The notes under the pieces are model-generated. The model was not told where the DNA came from, did not search any database, and saw only the letters and a list, made by a program, of their open reading frames with translations. Positions 25,632 to 38,425 of a stretch of DNA of 64,000 bases are shown one piece after another (the first letter of the stretch is position 1; every line of letters begins with the position of its first letter). Origin of the DNA: Tetrahymena elliotti 4EA. Its lineage: Eukaryota > Ciliophora > Oligohymenophorea > Hymenostomatida > Tetrahymenidae. The position numbers and the translations under genes were made by a program. Where the stretch lies: contig JH720341.1 in the NCBI GenBank assembly GCA_000231825.2, positions 518,099 to 582,098 of the forward strand, read 5' to 3'.

Positions 25632-28037
25632 TCATTATTTTTCAACTTCATATGATTATCCAGCTACTCCTTCTTCTGCAACTTATTCTTCTAATTTTGT
25701 TTTGCTTGAAGGCCTGCTATATTTTTTAGTAAGCTAGCTCTACATCTTTGAGATAAGATACTCTACAGTCTTAACTCTATCTTAGCTCTATGAGAGCTAT
25801 CTTAATTCATAAGTATCTATTTAAATTACTTTATAACCAAGCTTTTTCAAAGTGTCTATTTTAGAATTAGTTGACTAGCGCTTGATATTTTAAGAAAGGA
25901 AATGTGTGCAGCCATCTATTTCTAGCAATATATCATATTTTTTATTTATTTTTTGATTATTTTAATCAAACTTTTTGACAGATATGTAGTCTTTAAGAGA
26001 CAAATCTCTAAATTAAGTTGCTAAGGCAGTTTTCTTCTATTTATATTCTTCAATTTTAGCTTCAGTAATACCTTTGATAATGAAATCAACATTGAAGATT
26101 TTCTCAACAATTGGTTCAAAATAGAATTCAAGTTGCATAGCATTTAATAAATCTGAAACATCTATTGAGCCTATAGTTTTTTTTCTGTAACTGGACTTAC
26201 TTTATACTTTCATAGTGTGGTATGTATAAGTAAGTTCACAGAAATCTTCTAACTTCTTCTATAACACTTACTCATGCTTTTTCCAGAATTGATTTTAGTT
26301 TATTTTAATTGTTTAAAAGATTTAAGTAACTTGAACCAAATCTATAGGGTATTAGGAGTAATATAAATCAGTTGGAGCTGCAATTTTGACCATAAAATCT
26401 TCAAAAAAATCTTCTTTGAAAACTCCAACATTGCACATAGACCAAAACAAAATATTTTGTCCTTTTTTATTTAGTGTTCTAATTTCATCTTTTGTTATGT
26501 GATTTACTATATTCTTAACCATATCTTCATCGCCTATTGAGCTATAAGAAGCCATGATTGTCATCTTTTGTGACATAGTTAAACTAGGCAATTTCTTTAA
26601 TGTATAATAAGCAAAATCCTTTTCATATTTTTCTAAGTTGATGGGTTAAATACGAGAGGAATAGAAGCATCTTAAGACAAGACAAAAGAAAGAATTATCA
26701 ATATTTTCTAATGGTCTAGTTGTAATTCTATAATAGAATTCATCCAAAAGCTTAGAATAAAGCTCTAATGAACCATATCTAGTTGAAGTTAATGCTAAAA
26801 TAATTTATTAGAAATTTCTATCTTCTAAAATTTTGTAGTTTCCTAAAGTAAATGCTTCAATTTTTTTCCAAGCATCTGCATATTTTGCGGAGTAATCCTT
26901 CTAAATGATATCCAACTCTTATACATCATTATAATCTAAACTATCAAGGTCTTCTTCATTACCTTAAATATTAATCTAGTTTTAAAAGATCAATTATCTA
27001 AAAAGTTTAGATAGAACTACTGTAAGCTTAGCTATAACAGCCTAAATTTAATTTTTTTCTCCTCCTTACATTTTAGAGAGTTCATGCTAATTAGAATCTT
27101 AACTCTAATCTGCAATCTAATGTATCCTTTGAATTACTTTTGGGTTCTATAAAAAGCTTCTAAGTCTATTTCTAATATGATTATTGGCTATTTGGTGCTT
27201 CTAACTTCTGTTTAACTTCATTTAGATATCATAAATTTTTTCTAAAATAGAAACAAATTAGAAATCATTAAAGTGTTAGAAATTATTTTCAAAACGGACC
27301 ATATTATCATCAAAGGCTGAATAATCTTCTATAAATATTTTGCTCATGTTGTGGAAAATAAATTGAATTGAGTTAAAATCAGTTTCTTCTTTTTCATTCA
27401 TTGCTTTCATTGTAGTTTCAACTAAATAAATTGCCAATTTTTAATATTATTCAAGCAATAAATTCTATTTATTAACAAAGAAGCTAGAAAAGGCAATCAT
27501 ACTTCTTAAGTCCAAACTCTCAAATGTTTTTTTAGTTTGTAAAACTTAATGAGCTAAAATATTTGTTAACTCTTTATCCTAAAACTAGTATGAATTCAAA
27601 TTTCTTGTGTATTTATGCAAATACTTGCAATTTTTTTCAGATTTTATGAGTTTAATCAAACTAGGTTTGATCTCTTAAAATTCTTTTGTGTTAAATTGAG
27701 AATCCCTAGCTAGTTATAAAAACTTAGCGAAATTCTCATTGTTGATTAATTTTTCTGCATGAAAATCTGATTTCTTTTTTAAAAAAAATAAAATAAATAT
27801 TATGTTCACCTTTATAGTATCTTAAATAATCTTAAATAAATATTTTTTTATTTTTTGTTTTTACCTCTGACAATTAAAAGTTAACAGCTTCCTTTTTATA
27901 ATATTACCTTTATTATCTTAAATTTCCTAAATTCTCTTATGCTTCTTATACATTAGAAGTACTTTATTCTTCACCTTATTATTAACTCTCTAAATTTTAA
28001 GCTACATTATCAATTCCTTTATCTGCTTCATCTCCAT
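25632..28037 (-). CDS. RAP-domain protein (FASTK-like, probable mitochondrial RNA-binding)
   Basis: ATG 28037, the first after an in-frame TGA, to TGA 25634-25632; about 760 residues. One or two introns lie near 27770-27870. The body is alpha-helical with helical-repeat character, for example LEKYEKDFAYYTLKKLPSLT and SIGDEDMVKNIVNHIT, like the FAST_1/octotricopeptide-type repeats that precede RAP domains. Near the C-terminus is a RAP domain: YDILLEIDGCTHFLSQNIKR followed by KLGYKVIQIDTYELRQL, matching the family's LLEVDGxxHF and LGYxVIxIPxxEW blocks. RAP proteins process or stabilise organellar RNA. The basic N-terminus would allow mitochondrial import, which is inference. A Lys/Glu/Gln-rich tail follows the RAP domain. 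Confidence 0.88.
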
Positions 28038-28726
28038 TTTAGTTATTTTAGTTGCTAAATTACTAGAATCTGAGTTGGATGAAGGAGTTAAATCTATTTT
28101 ATAAGTACTTAAAATGTTTAGCTGTCTTTTATAATCTATTCATTTATTTATTTTGTTAACTTATGCTTAATTAAATTTTCTACTTTTGTATCTATCTATT
28201 TATCTTTCTTTTTTTTAAGAATTAATAAAACAAATAGAATCTTCTTAATAGAATTTCTTATCACTTCATTTGCTTTTTTGTATGTAAATCTTTACAATAT
28301 TTGCCCTTATCCTAATTAATTATTTTTATTTCTACTTAGGATAAATGATTATTCATTTACTAATTTTTTAAAAATAGTTTTTTACTTTCTTTTCAAAAAA
28401 ATAATCTTAATTTTTGTATTCTATTAGTTTAATTCAAATTTACAAATTTGTTGGTTTTTTCAATACCAAAATCATTTTCATTTTTTGATAAAATTTTTGG
28501 CTCATTCAAAGGTATTAGTATTTTAAGATAATTTAAAAATCTGGTTTATTTGAAAATTTATGAATTAAATAAATTTGTTAGTTTTTTATTAGTTTGATAG
28601 ACGTTCAGCAAAAAAATATAATGTTGTTAGAATGAAAAATCAAAGTTTTTTAACTATTATTATATGAATATGAACATTTTAAAGAAGTCTATTTATAATA
28701 CAGTAAATTTATGGAATTTAATTATT
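28038..28726. other. Intergenic region
   Basis: Between the start of the RAP-domain gene and the end of DIM1. A+T-rich, with no supported gene. Confidence 0.55.
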
Positions 28727-29155
28727 TCAATATTTATATTTGGTTGAGTAATCTTTAGGAGCAATAACTAGACCTTTACCTTTACGGGCACCACGATAAA
28801 CGATTTCGCAAATATCTATAAATTCTTATTTGTTATTCATGGCCCAATTAATCTTATTGTTATTACCAGTACCTAAATCAATCATCATATGTTTATTTCT
28901 GAAAAAGAACATAACAGTAACAGGATCATACAATTCATACATAGTGTTAAAATCTGGTACTTTTGTAATATCAACTAAATAAATTACTGCAAAATTTTTT
29001 ATTTTATCAGCTACTTTATAAAGAATTTCATCCATTTTCATGCATTCTGGGTCCCAATCGTGGCCAAATCTAATAATAACTAATCTTTCTTCTTCATGGA
29101 GAATAGCTTAATCTACTTCCCAACCATTCTTTAAGTGAGGTAATAAATAAGACAT
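28727..29155 (-). CDS. DIM1: U5 snRNP thioredoxin-like protein Dim1 (TXNL4A/Prp-family 15 kDa)
   Basis: Single exon of 429 nt, ATG 29155 to TGA 28729-28727, 142 residues, the same length as the human U5-15kD protein. The thioredoxin-like fold is recognisable from start to end: MSYLLPHLKNGWEVDQAIL, RFGHDWDPECMKMDEIL, VDITKVPDFNTMYELYDP, VMFFFRNKHMMIDLGTGNNN, KINWAMNNKQEFIDI and KGKGLVIAPKDYS. It is a structural component of the U5 and U4/U6.U5 tri-snRNP, needed for spliceosome activation in the nucleus, and fits the heavy intron load seen here. The Gln of VDQA is encoded by TAA (29110-29108), a strong proof of the reassigned code. Few proteins are more conserved, so the call is secure. Confidence 0.98.
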
Positions 29156-29696
29156 CTTTTTATACTACTTTTAAAAATGGAAATTTAATTTCTTTTGCTA
29201 TTTTAGCTCTTTAATATTAAAAATTTTTTTATTATTAAATTATATCCTAAATTTTGAAAAGTGTCAACTTTTCAATAGAAAGTTTCTTGTAAATAAACAT
29301 TATAAAACCTAAATAAAATAGAAAATTTATTTAAATTAATTTTGCTCTCTTAATCAAAAAAGATTTTTTTTTTTTCATTTAATTGTCATAGATAGATATT
29401 AAATTTTACTAAACTATTAAAAATTTAGGTAATTAATTATTTTTAAAAATATTTCGAAAATAAAAAAATAAATAACTAAAAAAACTCAAAAATATTTTAA
29501 AAGATCAAAGCTAAATTTGAATAAGTTTTTTGAAAAAACTTGAGTTAAATTAGAATAAAGGAAGATTTTTGTTTAGGATCAACCAAGTAAAAACCATTAA
29601 ACATTTAATTAACAAAGAATTTTTTAATATAATAGATATATGTATAAGTATAATTAAATTAAAATAATTTTATTTACAATTTTAAGTATTTTTTTT
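29156..29696. other. Intergenic region
   Basis: 5' flank of DIM1 and 3' flank of the long low-complexity gene. No motif or gene recognised. Confidence 0.55.
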
Positions 29697-32600
29697 TCAT
29701 TTTAGTCTTTTAATTATTCCTAACTTCTGGAGTCCTATTTAATAGCCTTTATGAGCAAAAGCCAAAAATTATTCTGTGTGAGAATCTTCACCAGAAATTG
29801 CTATTTTTTCCATAATAGCTGTAAGATCATTTAGACTACTTTTCAGTTCTTTATAGCTTTAGTTGTTAATAATTATCAAGTTGAGGCATTCAATAAAAAA
29901 ATTTGCATATAAGTAAAGTCTAGAGGCAGAAAAAGTTTCTCCACTGTGAACCTTTTAATGAGCTTGTTACTTAATTAGTTCAAGGTTCTTATTGCATTCA
30001 ATTTATTTTTGATGAAGATAATTTAAATTGTCATTTTAGTTTTGAATTGTAAAATTATCATTCAGGAATTTTTGCTCATCATTTTCTTAAAAGCAAACTT
30101 AAGAGTGGTTTATAAAATCTTCTACAGGTATTAAATTACTGCAGTTTAAACATAAATTAATGTTTTTTTAATGATTTTACACTTAATTATGTTTAAATTG
30201 CTATTAAATAGATGAAACAAGCTTTTAATTTGCTGATAATAAGTCATTTAAATAATTTTAATCTTTTAATATTGGGTTTGAATTTTATTGATTTATTTTA
30301 GAATTTATTTAGTTTTTATTTTTAGTGTTATTTCCTCCAGTAAGTAAATCTAATTACGAATTGGCCATAAATATCTAAATTAATTTACTGTTAGAACAGT
30401 CAGTTATTTTTGATATGTTATTAGCAGTATTCTATAAACTATGCTGAGTAGGTACATTACTTTAAGTTGCAAATACTTGATTATTTTAAGTATTATTTAA
30501 ATTATTATTATTATTTTGTTGTGTAACAGATTAATGTATTTTATTATTTATGTTTTCTTAGATAGTTAATTTGGAGTTATTGTTAGAATAGTTTTACTTA
30601 GTTTAATTATCAGAATTATTTTCTGAAGTATTTTGTCTTATAATAATAGCAGAATTATCAGAAGCATTATTATATGAGATGTCATTATTAGTCCTTTTGC
30701 TTTTCGTTTAGTTGGTTTACTGAGATTTTGAAAAGCTATTATGAGATGATGTCTTGATTTAATTCTAAACATCTATTAAAGCCTTTTCTAATTATTTATT
30801 TTAAGTTAACTTATTTTCATTATTATCTTTCTAAAATACTCTTTGCTTGATTTATCTTTTTTACTGAATTAGCTAAGATTATTTACAAGAGGTATCATTA
30901 CTCTTTGGATTATTAAAAGATTTATCTTTCAAAAAATTTGAATCAATTTTATTTAATATTGAATCTGAAATACTTTTAGAATTACTTTAATCATTGTATG
31001 GGATAGTTGAGTTTGATTTATTAAACAATGAAGAATCATTATCAGTAAAGGATTTAGGCTGTTAACAATAATTTCTTAAATTTTTTGAATTATAATTTTG
31101 TTTCAAAACAGCTAAACAAGATTAAACTTATTTCACATTGTTATCTTCTTGAATAAATTAAGTGTCTACTTATTTAGGTTGTTGGGATTAATATGAGGAA
31201 TAAGAGGAAATTAAATCACTTTTTTATGAAAAAGGTCTAGATTAGTTTGTCTCTTTTACTTCATCAAACTAATTTAATTTTTCACTTTACTAAAAAGAAG
31301 CTTTTGAGATGTTTTTTAATTAACACTAATTTTAGAAATAGCTAGCCTCTTATGTTGACATGTTACTATTATACTGTTTTTATAAAACTACATGATTTTC
31401 TTACAAGCCTTTTTAGTATTCTTATTATATGTTACTAAAGAATTCTTAAAATAGAGGAAATTTATTCGATTTTATAAATGATTCTTAAGTATTTTCTTTG
31501 TCTTCTTCTTAATTATTGTCTATGATATGCTAGTCAGTATTAATCTGAATTATTTTATTTGCTATTTCTTTATCTATAAAAGAATGCTGTGAATTAGATT
31601 ACTTTTTATGACTGTAAAGTTACAAACTATTGTAGTTACAAGATTAGTTAGACTCATAGTTATCATCAAAAGTTTTTAATCTCTATCCACTAGTATTTTA
31701 AACATTCAATTTTGAGTCTTTAGCATTCATAGAAACAGTTGTTAATGATTTATTTTAACAAGTATCTGAAAGCTTAACTAAAGGCGAGCTTAATGACTAG
31801 ACAAATAACTCACTATTTTTGGCATCTTCAAATGACTAAGATGGTCTACCATGTATAATAGAATCTTTAATTGATCTTGGATTCTTAAAAATTTAATTTT
31901 TTTAGTTTTTCTTTTCTGTAATACTTGTAATTGATCCCTTTTTCACATCTTCATAACTTATGTTTTGAATAGTAGATGATTATGATATATTGCTGTTATT
32001 TGCTAGTTGCTATTATTATTAAGGCTTTGGAGGAAGAAAAAGTGACTTCTTTTTTAGTTCTACAGACAAGGTTAGAGAATTTTTAGAGATGAGATTACTT
32101 TTAGATAACTCTGCTGTACTTTTTTTCCGTGTAAAAGTAAAAGACGAGAAAGAATCAGTTCCTTTCTTTAGGCTAGTTATTTCTGATCCTGACTCACCTT
32201 GCTTCAACTGATTAGCAAAATTTTCTTGCTTTTAATTAAAGGAGTGTAATGCTTATTAATATTTTTCTTGCAGTTATTTTGTTATGGGCAAATCTTATAT
32301 TGGAGATTTTTATTAATCTGTAATTTATTTTTCAGAGAAATAATTATTGTTAAAAATATCATTTTACTAATTTTAATTATTATAAACAAACCCAGAAGAA
32401 GCTGACCTATTTCTGTTAAATAAATAATTTTACTTCCCTATTGGTTTATTTTACTACATTTAGGAGTTAAGCAAAAGATTATTATCCTCTAAAAGTCCAT
32501 ATTATTTATTTTGAATAATGTTTTAAGCCAAAATTTGCTTTTCAGAAATATTAGAGAATTAGTCTTAGTTGCTCTATTTTGGTTGATATTAAGGTGATGG

Positions 32601-35600
32601 TTTAAATTTGTTTTCATAAGAATAGCATGTTTATAATAGTTAAGCAGGTGGAGCTTAGCGATCTGACTCCAAATAAGTTCTTTTAGACTCTACTTCTTCA
32701 TTGATTTATTTTGCAGCTGGTTAAGTTGACAGCACCATATTGCTTTAAAATTTTTTATTTTCTTAAGGATCATTAATCATTTTACTAGCAGGTAAATTCT
32801 AATTCACTAACTATTTTTCAATAAAAATGTTAGAGTTTTATTAATTTTTTGAGGGATTCATTCCAGATTATTCTTAATTTATTAAGTTATTGTTATCTCT
32901 ATTTTCTTGTAACTTATTCATAGGAGTAGCTTAAAATGAAGAAACTGAGAAGGGATTAACTTTTACACTAGATTCTTTTACAGTATTATTAATATTATTA
33001 TTTGTTAAACTTTGATTAACTGGAGTGAGAGATAAGTTTTGGCCTTGATTCTTGAAAATTTACTATATTTAAATCATCTTGGCTGTTCTGTCTAAAGACT
33101 AATTAATTTAATTATTTTCTTAAACATAAAAAGGATTCCAGCTAGAATAGTTTCTGGAAACTGTATGGCTATACCTATTATCAGTATTATGAGCCATCAC
33201 AGAGCTTTTTTCAAAAGAATTTAGAATTCTATCATAGAAGTGATTATCAGCACTTGTATTAATCATAGATGTATTATAGTTCCTTTATATCCTATTTTTA
33301 TGCTTTTCAATAAGTTCTTTATTTTTAGAATTAGTGTATTGATCTATGTATTAACTGCATTCAACATTTTTTGAGTCAGATGTTATTATTTGCTTAAGTC
33401 TATTTAAAGAAAATTTTTTTCCTGAAGAAGAGTTTCTTTAAAGTTAAACTTTAAAAACGCTATTATTACTTTAAAATTAATTATTGTCTTAATCATATTC
33501 ATCAATTGATTAGGCATTATTTATTCTTTAATTTTTATCTAAAATTTTAGTTTAATCTTAATTTAAAGATTATAATCTATTTTCTCTTTGGAAATTCTCA
33601 TTATTTGGATCATACTGAGATGGATACATTTCTAAAGGTTCTGCTGCTTCTTCTCTATTATTATTTGCTTTTACTGCATTTCCTTAAAGCAAAAATTAAT
33701 TTGGACAAGCTTTTGTTTGTTACATCATTGAAACAGGAGTGATAGGAACTTATTCCTAGCTGACCTATTATTGATTCTATTTTTGCTAAAGATTATTTTC
33801 TTTGAAATAATTTTTTAAAGGAGAGTAAATGGTACTTGCGGGACCAGATGTGAGTGATTTTCTCTAAGAACTCCTATCGCAGCTCAACTTAGCAGTTTCA
33901 TTTTATGTCTTCTAAGATTAATAATTATTTATAAATGCTCCTTTTGTATTCAACTAATCTAAGTCTGATTGAATTGTTGTGAATCTAGCAGCTGTAGATT
34001 TCTCAGTAATTTAATTATTTATTTAAGCCTGTTCTGTTTCCTTAGAATTTATTTTTGATTACAGGTTACTATTGTTTTCATTTTAGAAATTACTCTACTT
34101 TTTTTATTCATAAAATTCTGATTTCTTATCTTGATTTTTTTCCTTTAACTGCTCTTAAAGTTAGCTGCTTTATATTTCCTACTAAGATCCTAAGTTTTTA
34201 CAAAAAGAAAACCTTGCTCCAATACCTTATCCAATCATTGTAAACTTGGTAGGATTTCCAAAAGAATTCAAAGAAGAAACAGTTTCTCTGTTCTTATTTT
34301 CATCATTAAGGAACTATGCTTTGCCATTTTAAAGTAAATTTAGAGGCTATTCAACTTGTTTTTAGCTTTCTTAGGATTTAATACTATTTCTAATAGAGGT
34401 TACTGTAATTTATTTAGGTTACTATACCATTTAAGCTTCTTAATTTAGTAAAAGTATTTACTTCTAATTTTAATTTTCTGAATTATTAACTTTTTCATTT
34501 TATTTTTTATTGTTAGAAGACAATTTTAAACTATTAGCTTTTCCATTAAACTGAGGAGAAAGGTCTCTTTAAGGATATTCAGTAAATATTTTTTTTTACT
34601 AAATAAAGTAAGGATTTTGACCAGTAGAAAATGATCTCTGTGGTTGCTCTTATCCTGGTTATGAATAACTTCTGTTAACATTTAAAACCTAAAACAAATT
34701 TTAATTATTGATGAAATGAGGTTGATTAAGTAATTGTTATTGTTACTGGCATTATATTAAATTTACTATATTTTATTATTAAGGAACAAATATTTATTGC
34801 ATTGATTGATTTCTAGTAGGTTGATAGGAAAAGCTATTTTACTGTAAAACTTAGTTATTAAAAGGCAACATAGACTAATTATTGAATGGCGATAGAGGCT
34901 AATTATTGAATGGGGATAGTGGCTAATTATTAAATGGAGACATAGGTTAATTCTAAATGAAAATTTATTTTTTGGGTGTGTTTTAGTTGATGAGAAGCTA
35001 CCCTTATAGCTATTAACCTTATTGTATGTATTACTAATATGTTTATTAATATTATTGAACTGCTGGTTACTACTATATTTATGATTGATTTTAACTAATA
35101 TTTTAATTCGAATTAAATTATTTTTGAATGCTCTACAAATACTCTTATTAACTTTTTGCTATTTCAATAACTTTTTAAGCCACATTTTAAATATTTGTAC
35201 CATTTTTTTCTGCTGATAACTACCTCTGTCTAATTATACAGAATTATTCTTTGTTTTTAAAACTTTCTAAATCAACGCTTGCATTTCTATTTCTATTAGT
35301 TGTATTGATTTATGTGATACTCCTATTATTATTTAAATTAACAAGAGAATTATTATTATTATTATTTAAAACAGGTTAGGAAATATTATTAGACATATCT
35401 TTGACATAATGTTGATTGCTGAATATTTTAGAGTATCTGAAACTCTTTTTAGGAGATTCGCTGATTGTTGAGCGTTAGCCTTAGACTTTTAAGTACTCCT
35501 AAGCTGTTTATCTTCTTTAAGATGTATTGTAGAAGTTTAATCTATTTTAAGTATTTTAAGGAGAGAATTTATCTAATTATTTCATTTGTGAATTATTTCC

Positions 35601-36110
35601 AACACTATGAGAGAAAATTACATCTTAGTTGTTAAAATTTAAATTGGCTTGAGCACCTTTGTTTGAGTAGTTAGACTGATCTTTTTTAGGTTGGTTTATT
35701 TTAAATTCAAGCTTTTCTAAACAGATTGAATTATTGTTAATCTTAGAATACTAAAATTTTCTTTACAATTAAGATTAGATATTGGCATTCTTGTTTGCTA
35801 ATGATCTAAAAGGAGACATTTCAGGTATCGTTTTTAAGTGTTTGTTTACATTTTAATTATTTAATTTAATTTAGCTTTTAGACATGTCATTTTCAGATGG
35901 AATTTATTATCGACTGAACTCATCAATTGAATTATCATAAGCAATTTTATTACTAGTAGAAATAGATGTTATGGTATGGACACTATTATCGCTTGCTTTT
36001 CTTGGTTATTTTTATTGAATACTCCCTTAATTTTGTTTTTACTATTCCTAAGTTGCTTATTCATTTTGCATATTTTAATGCAAACCCTATTTAGAATCTT
36101 AATTGATCAT
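29697..36110 (-). CDS. Very long Asn/Gln/Ser-rich protein with octapeptide repeats and CxxC/HxxxC tail
   Basis: The largest gene here: ATG 36110 (MINQDSKQGLHQNMQNEQAT) to TGA 29699-29697, up to about 2,100 codons and open almost throughout when TAA/TAG are Gln. Alternative starts are ATG near 35886 or 35835. Low-complexity Asn, Gln and Ser tracts dominate. Four 8-residue repeats P(M/L)SPFNNQ lie at 34946-34851. A basic Ser/Thr/Lys segment with FTFTRKKSTAELSK and KKKSLFLPPKP lies near 32030-32200. Near the C-terminus the sequence becomes ordered: CLNCSNLIPVEDFINHSQVC looks like a C2HC finger, followed by a helical region (SRLYLYANFFIECLNLIIIN ... SYKELKSSLNDLTAIMEKIA). Function is unknown; introns may have been missed. 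Confidence 0.75.
34851..34946 (-). repeat. Four tandem 24-bp coding repeats
   Basis: Units at 34851-34874, 34875-34898, 34899-34922 and 34923-34946. On the minus strand they encode PMSPFNNQ, PLSPFNNQ, PLSPFNNQ and SMLPFNNQ. The 24-bp unit keeps the frame. The outer copies have diverged most. Confidence 0.93.
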
Positions 36111-36564
36111 ATGCTTTTTTTCTTCTACTTTGTTAATAACTTCTATTATAGTTTGCACAAATATTGTTAATATATATATTTCTACTTATTTCACGTTTTT
36201 TTTCAGTATGCTATCTGTTTGTAAGTCAATTTGATAAATTGATAGAAATATATCTGTTGTTATTTCAATGAATATAAAAAAGATTTATTTTAACAGACAC
36301 TATGATAAGAAATTTTGTAAATTTTCGTTTCTATGCTATTTTGTGAATAACTGAAATAAACTTTTAAATGAATTATCTAATTTGAAAATTAAAGATTTAT
36401 AATAGGTACCATTTAATAAAAATAAAAAAAATTAATCTTGATAAAATTTCTAAACATTCTCTAACAAAAATTTTAGATTATAATAAATGAGGTTATTTTT
36501 AAAAAGTAAAACAATTTTTTACAATTTAAAAACAGAGAAAATTTACAAAATATAAAAATCAAAT
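36111..36564. other. Intergenic region
   Basis: 5' flank of the long low-complexity gene and 3' flank of PSMG2. The frame upstream of 36110 stays open for some distance, so an additional upstream exon cannot be excluded. Confidence 0.5.
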
Positions 36565-37557
36565 TCAATCGTGTAGGACTACTACTGAATCAAGAGAATA
36601 AGAAATATTTTTAGTGATATCTTTTTCTTAGAAGGTTAATTGCTTATATGATGCTGAATCTGCTTATGCATTAATAAATTGTTATAATAATCTAGCAGCA
36701 GCAACAAGATCAGACCCAGGTTAAGCATATATAAGTAAAGCACAAAAACTGAATTCAGCAAATTCTTTTCTTTTACTGAAGTGATAACTAAGACCAGATC
36801 CATAAAGGACATCATGAATTTCTTAATCTTCTCTTTTGATTAAATTGATATGCTTGAATTGGCTCAAGTTAAGGATTTGTTCCTTACTTTAAAGTTATTC
36901 AAATTTAGGGTTTCCATAATAATAAGTATTTGGAGTGCTTATTTTAAATTAATTTAATTGTTTTAAATTCTTTGAATAATATTAATATTTACGGTGAATT
37001 AATTTCATAGTCAGGTCTGTCAGAAATAGGAAGGGATGATAAGAATATCAAAGACTTGAAGTTATTCTAAGAAACGAAATCATGAATTTCTTCTAAAAAT
37101 TATTTTTTTCTTCCCTAATTTTTAAAAATAAACAATCAACAAATTAAAATATGCAATTCTTAAATTACTTCAAAGCATCCTGAACGAATTTGTAAGAAAG
37201 TATATTGCTTAAACTAATATAATTCTGCGCTTAACAAAAGTTGTTATTTTCCCTATAAGTTTGATATTTAAACTTTATCAGCAATAAATTGAGATCTATA
37301 GTATCCTATATATATTTTAGTTTGATTAGATTATGGCCTATTTTAGCTAATTTTTAAATACCTATTTTTCTGACATCATTATTATTAATGAGTAAATCTA
37401 AACCTAATCTACCTACTTCACCTCTTGATAATGAGTTCTAAAAGAAAAGAAAAAAATTAGAAATCAATTTAATAGAATTAAATAAGCAATTTACAAATAC
37501 TAAGTAGGTCTAGTCAAAGGGAGTGACTTAAACACCTTGAATTGGTTAGAAAGACAT
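36565..37557 (-). CDS. PSMG2: Proteasome assembly chaperone 2 (PAC2/PSMG2)
   Basis: Pairs with PAC1 in the cytosol to build the 20S proteasome alpha ring. ATG 37557 (MSFQPIQGVQVTPFDQTYL) to TGA 36567-36565. Read over four introns the protein aligns block by block with the family: LSRGEVGRLGLDLLIN then KIGYYRSQF (human: VGNVGQLAMDLII, KIGYF), LLLSAELYQFKQYTFLQIRS (human: INAEVYSLPSRKLVALQLRS), FKSLIFLSSLPISDR (human: ARVIVLSSSHS), and the C-terminal VLYGSGLSYHFSKRKEF then LIYAQPGSDLVAAARLLQQF. Introns include one that splits KIG|YY. Length after splicing is near the usual 260 residues. No PAC1 partner is in the window. Confidence 0.85.
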
Positions 37558-38146
37558 TTTTTAATTAGTTTTTTTGAGGTTTCAGAAATAAAAATAATTA
37601 CAAAATTTTATATTTATTTGCAATGATTATTTTGTTTTGATAATATAGATATCAGAAAATATAAAAGATATCCGAGTCATCACGTTTTTAATTTCAGTAT
37701 TATTAGAAAGGATCTTAACAATCACAAATAAATATTCAATATAGAGAAACTTAAAATTTTAAATAAAATGTTAAATAATAAAAATTAAATAAAATAATTT
37801 GTTTAGCTCATTTATTATCCTAAAATTTTAAAAGTTTTTATTTATAATCTAAAATTTATTAGGCTTATAAAATCTATCTTCCATTTTATTATTTTATTGA
37901 AAGTTAATTAAATATGAGCTATGGAAATCTTATTGTGTAGCTTTAGAATTATTTCACTTTTATATTCGATCCAAAAGGATATTTGAAAAAAAAGAGTGAA
38001 AGAAAGAAAACAAATTGATTTCTGTAATAAAATACAAATAATATTTAATTTAATATATTTAAATTATAATTGATACAAATTTTAAAAAGTAATTTAGAAG
38101 AATAGTTGATTTAGTATTCTTTAATAAAAAGGAAATATTAATAGGA
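37558..38146. other. Divergent intergenic (promoter) region
   Basis: Holds the 5' flanks of PSMG2 (minus) and DPM3 (plus). A+T-rich without a recognisable element; ciliate promoters are poorly defined. Confidence 0.55.
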
Positions 38147-38425
38147 ATGGTTAGAAAAATTAAGTTCATCATTTTATTTTTACTTTTTGGTTTAGGTTGG
38201 AGTTTTGTAGTTTTTAGCGGTTTACTTGCTAATAATCCACCTTTAGATACTATAGTAAAAACTCTTCCAGGATATCTATTAATGGTATTTGGCTGCTACT
38301 CATTGTATTCAATAGGTTATGATCTATGGATTCTCAAAGAATACCCTCAAGATTACAAGACATTATTAAAAGAAATTGATGAAGCAAAGGCTTTCTACAA
38401 AAAGAATAATGTTAAAATTGATTGA
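38147..38425 (+). CDS. DPM3: Dolichol-phosphate mannosyltransferase subunit 3 (DPM3)
   Basis: Single exon, ATG 38147 to TGA 38423-38425, 92 residues, the same length as human DPM3. Two hydrophobic segments (about residues 5-27 and 41-61) precede a charged amphipathic tail (KEIDEAKAFYKKNNVKID). The signature LPGYLLMVFGCYSLYSIGYD matches the family's LPxYLLxxxGCYxLxxxGY. In other eukaryotes DPM3 anchors the catalytic subunit DPM1 in the ER membrane; the product, dolichol-P-mannose, feeds N-glycan, GPI and O-mannose synthesis. It is one of the few genes in the window with no Gln TAA/TAG in its frame, so it shows up under any code. DPM1 and DPM2 are not nearby. Confidence 0.9.
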   Translation: MVRKIKFIILFLLFGLGWSFVVFSGLLANNPPLDTIVKTLPGYLLMVFGCYSLYSIGYDLWILKEYPQDYKTLLKEIDEAKAFYKKNNVKID

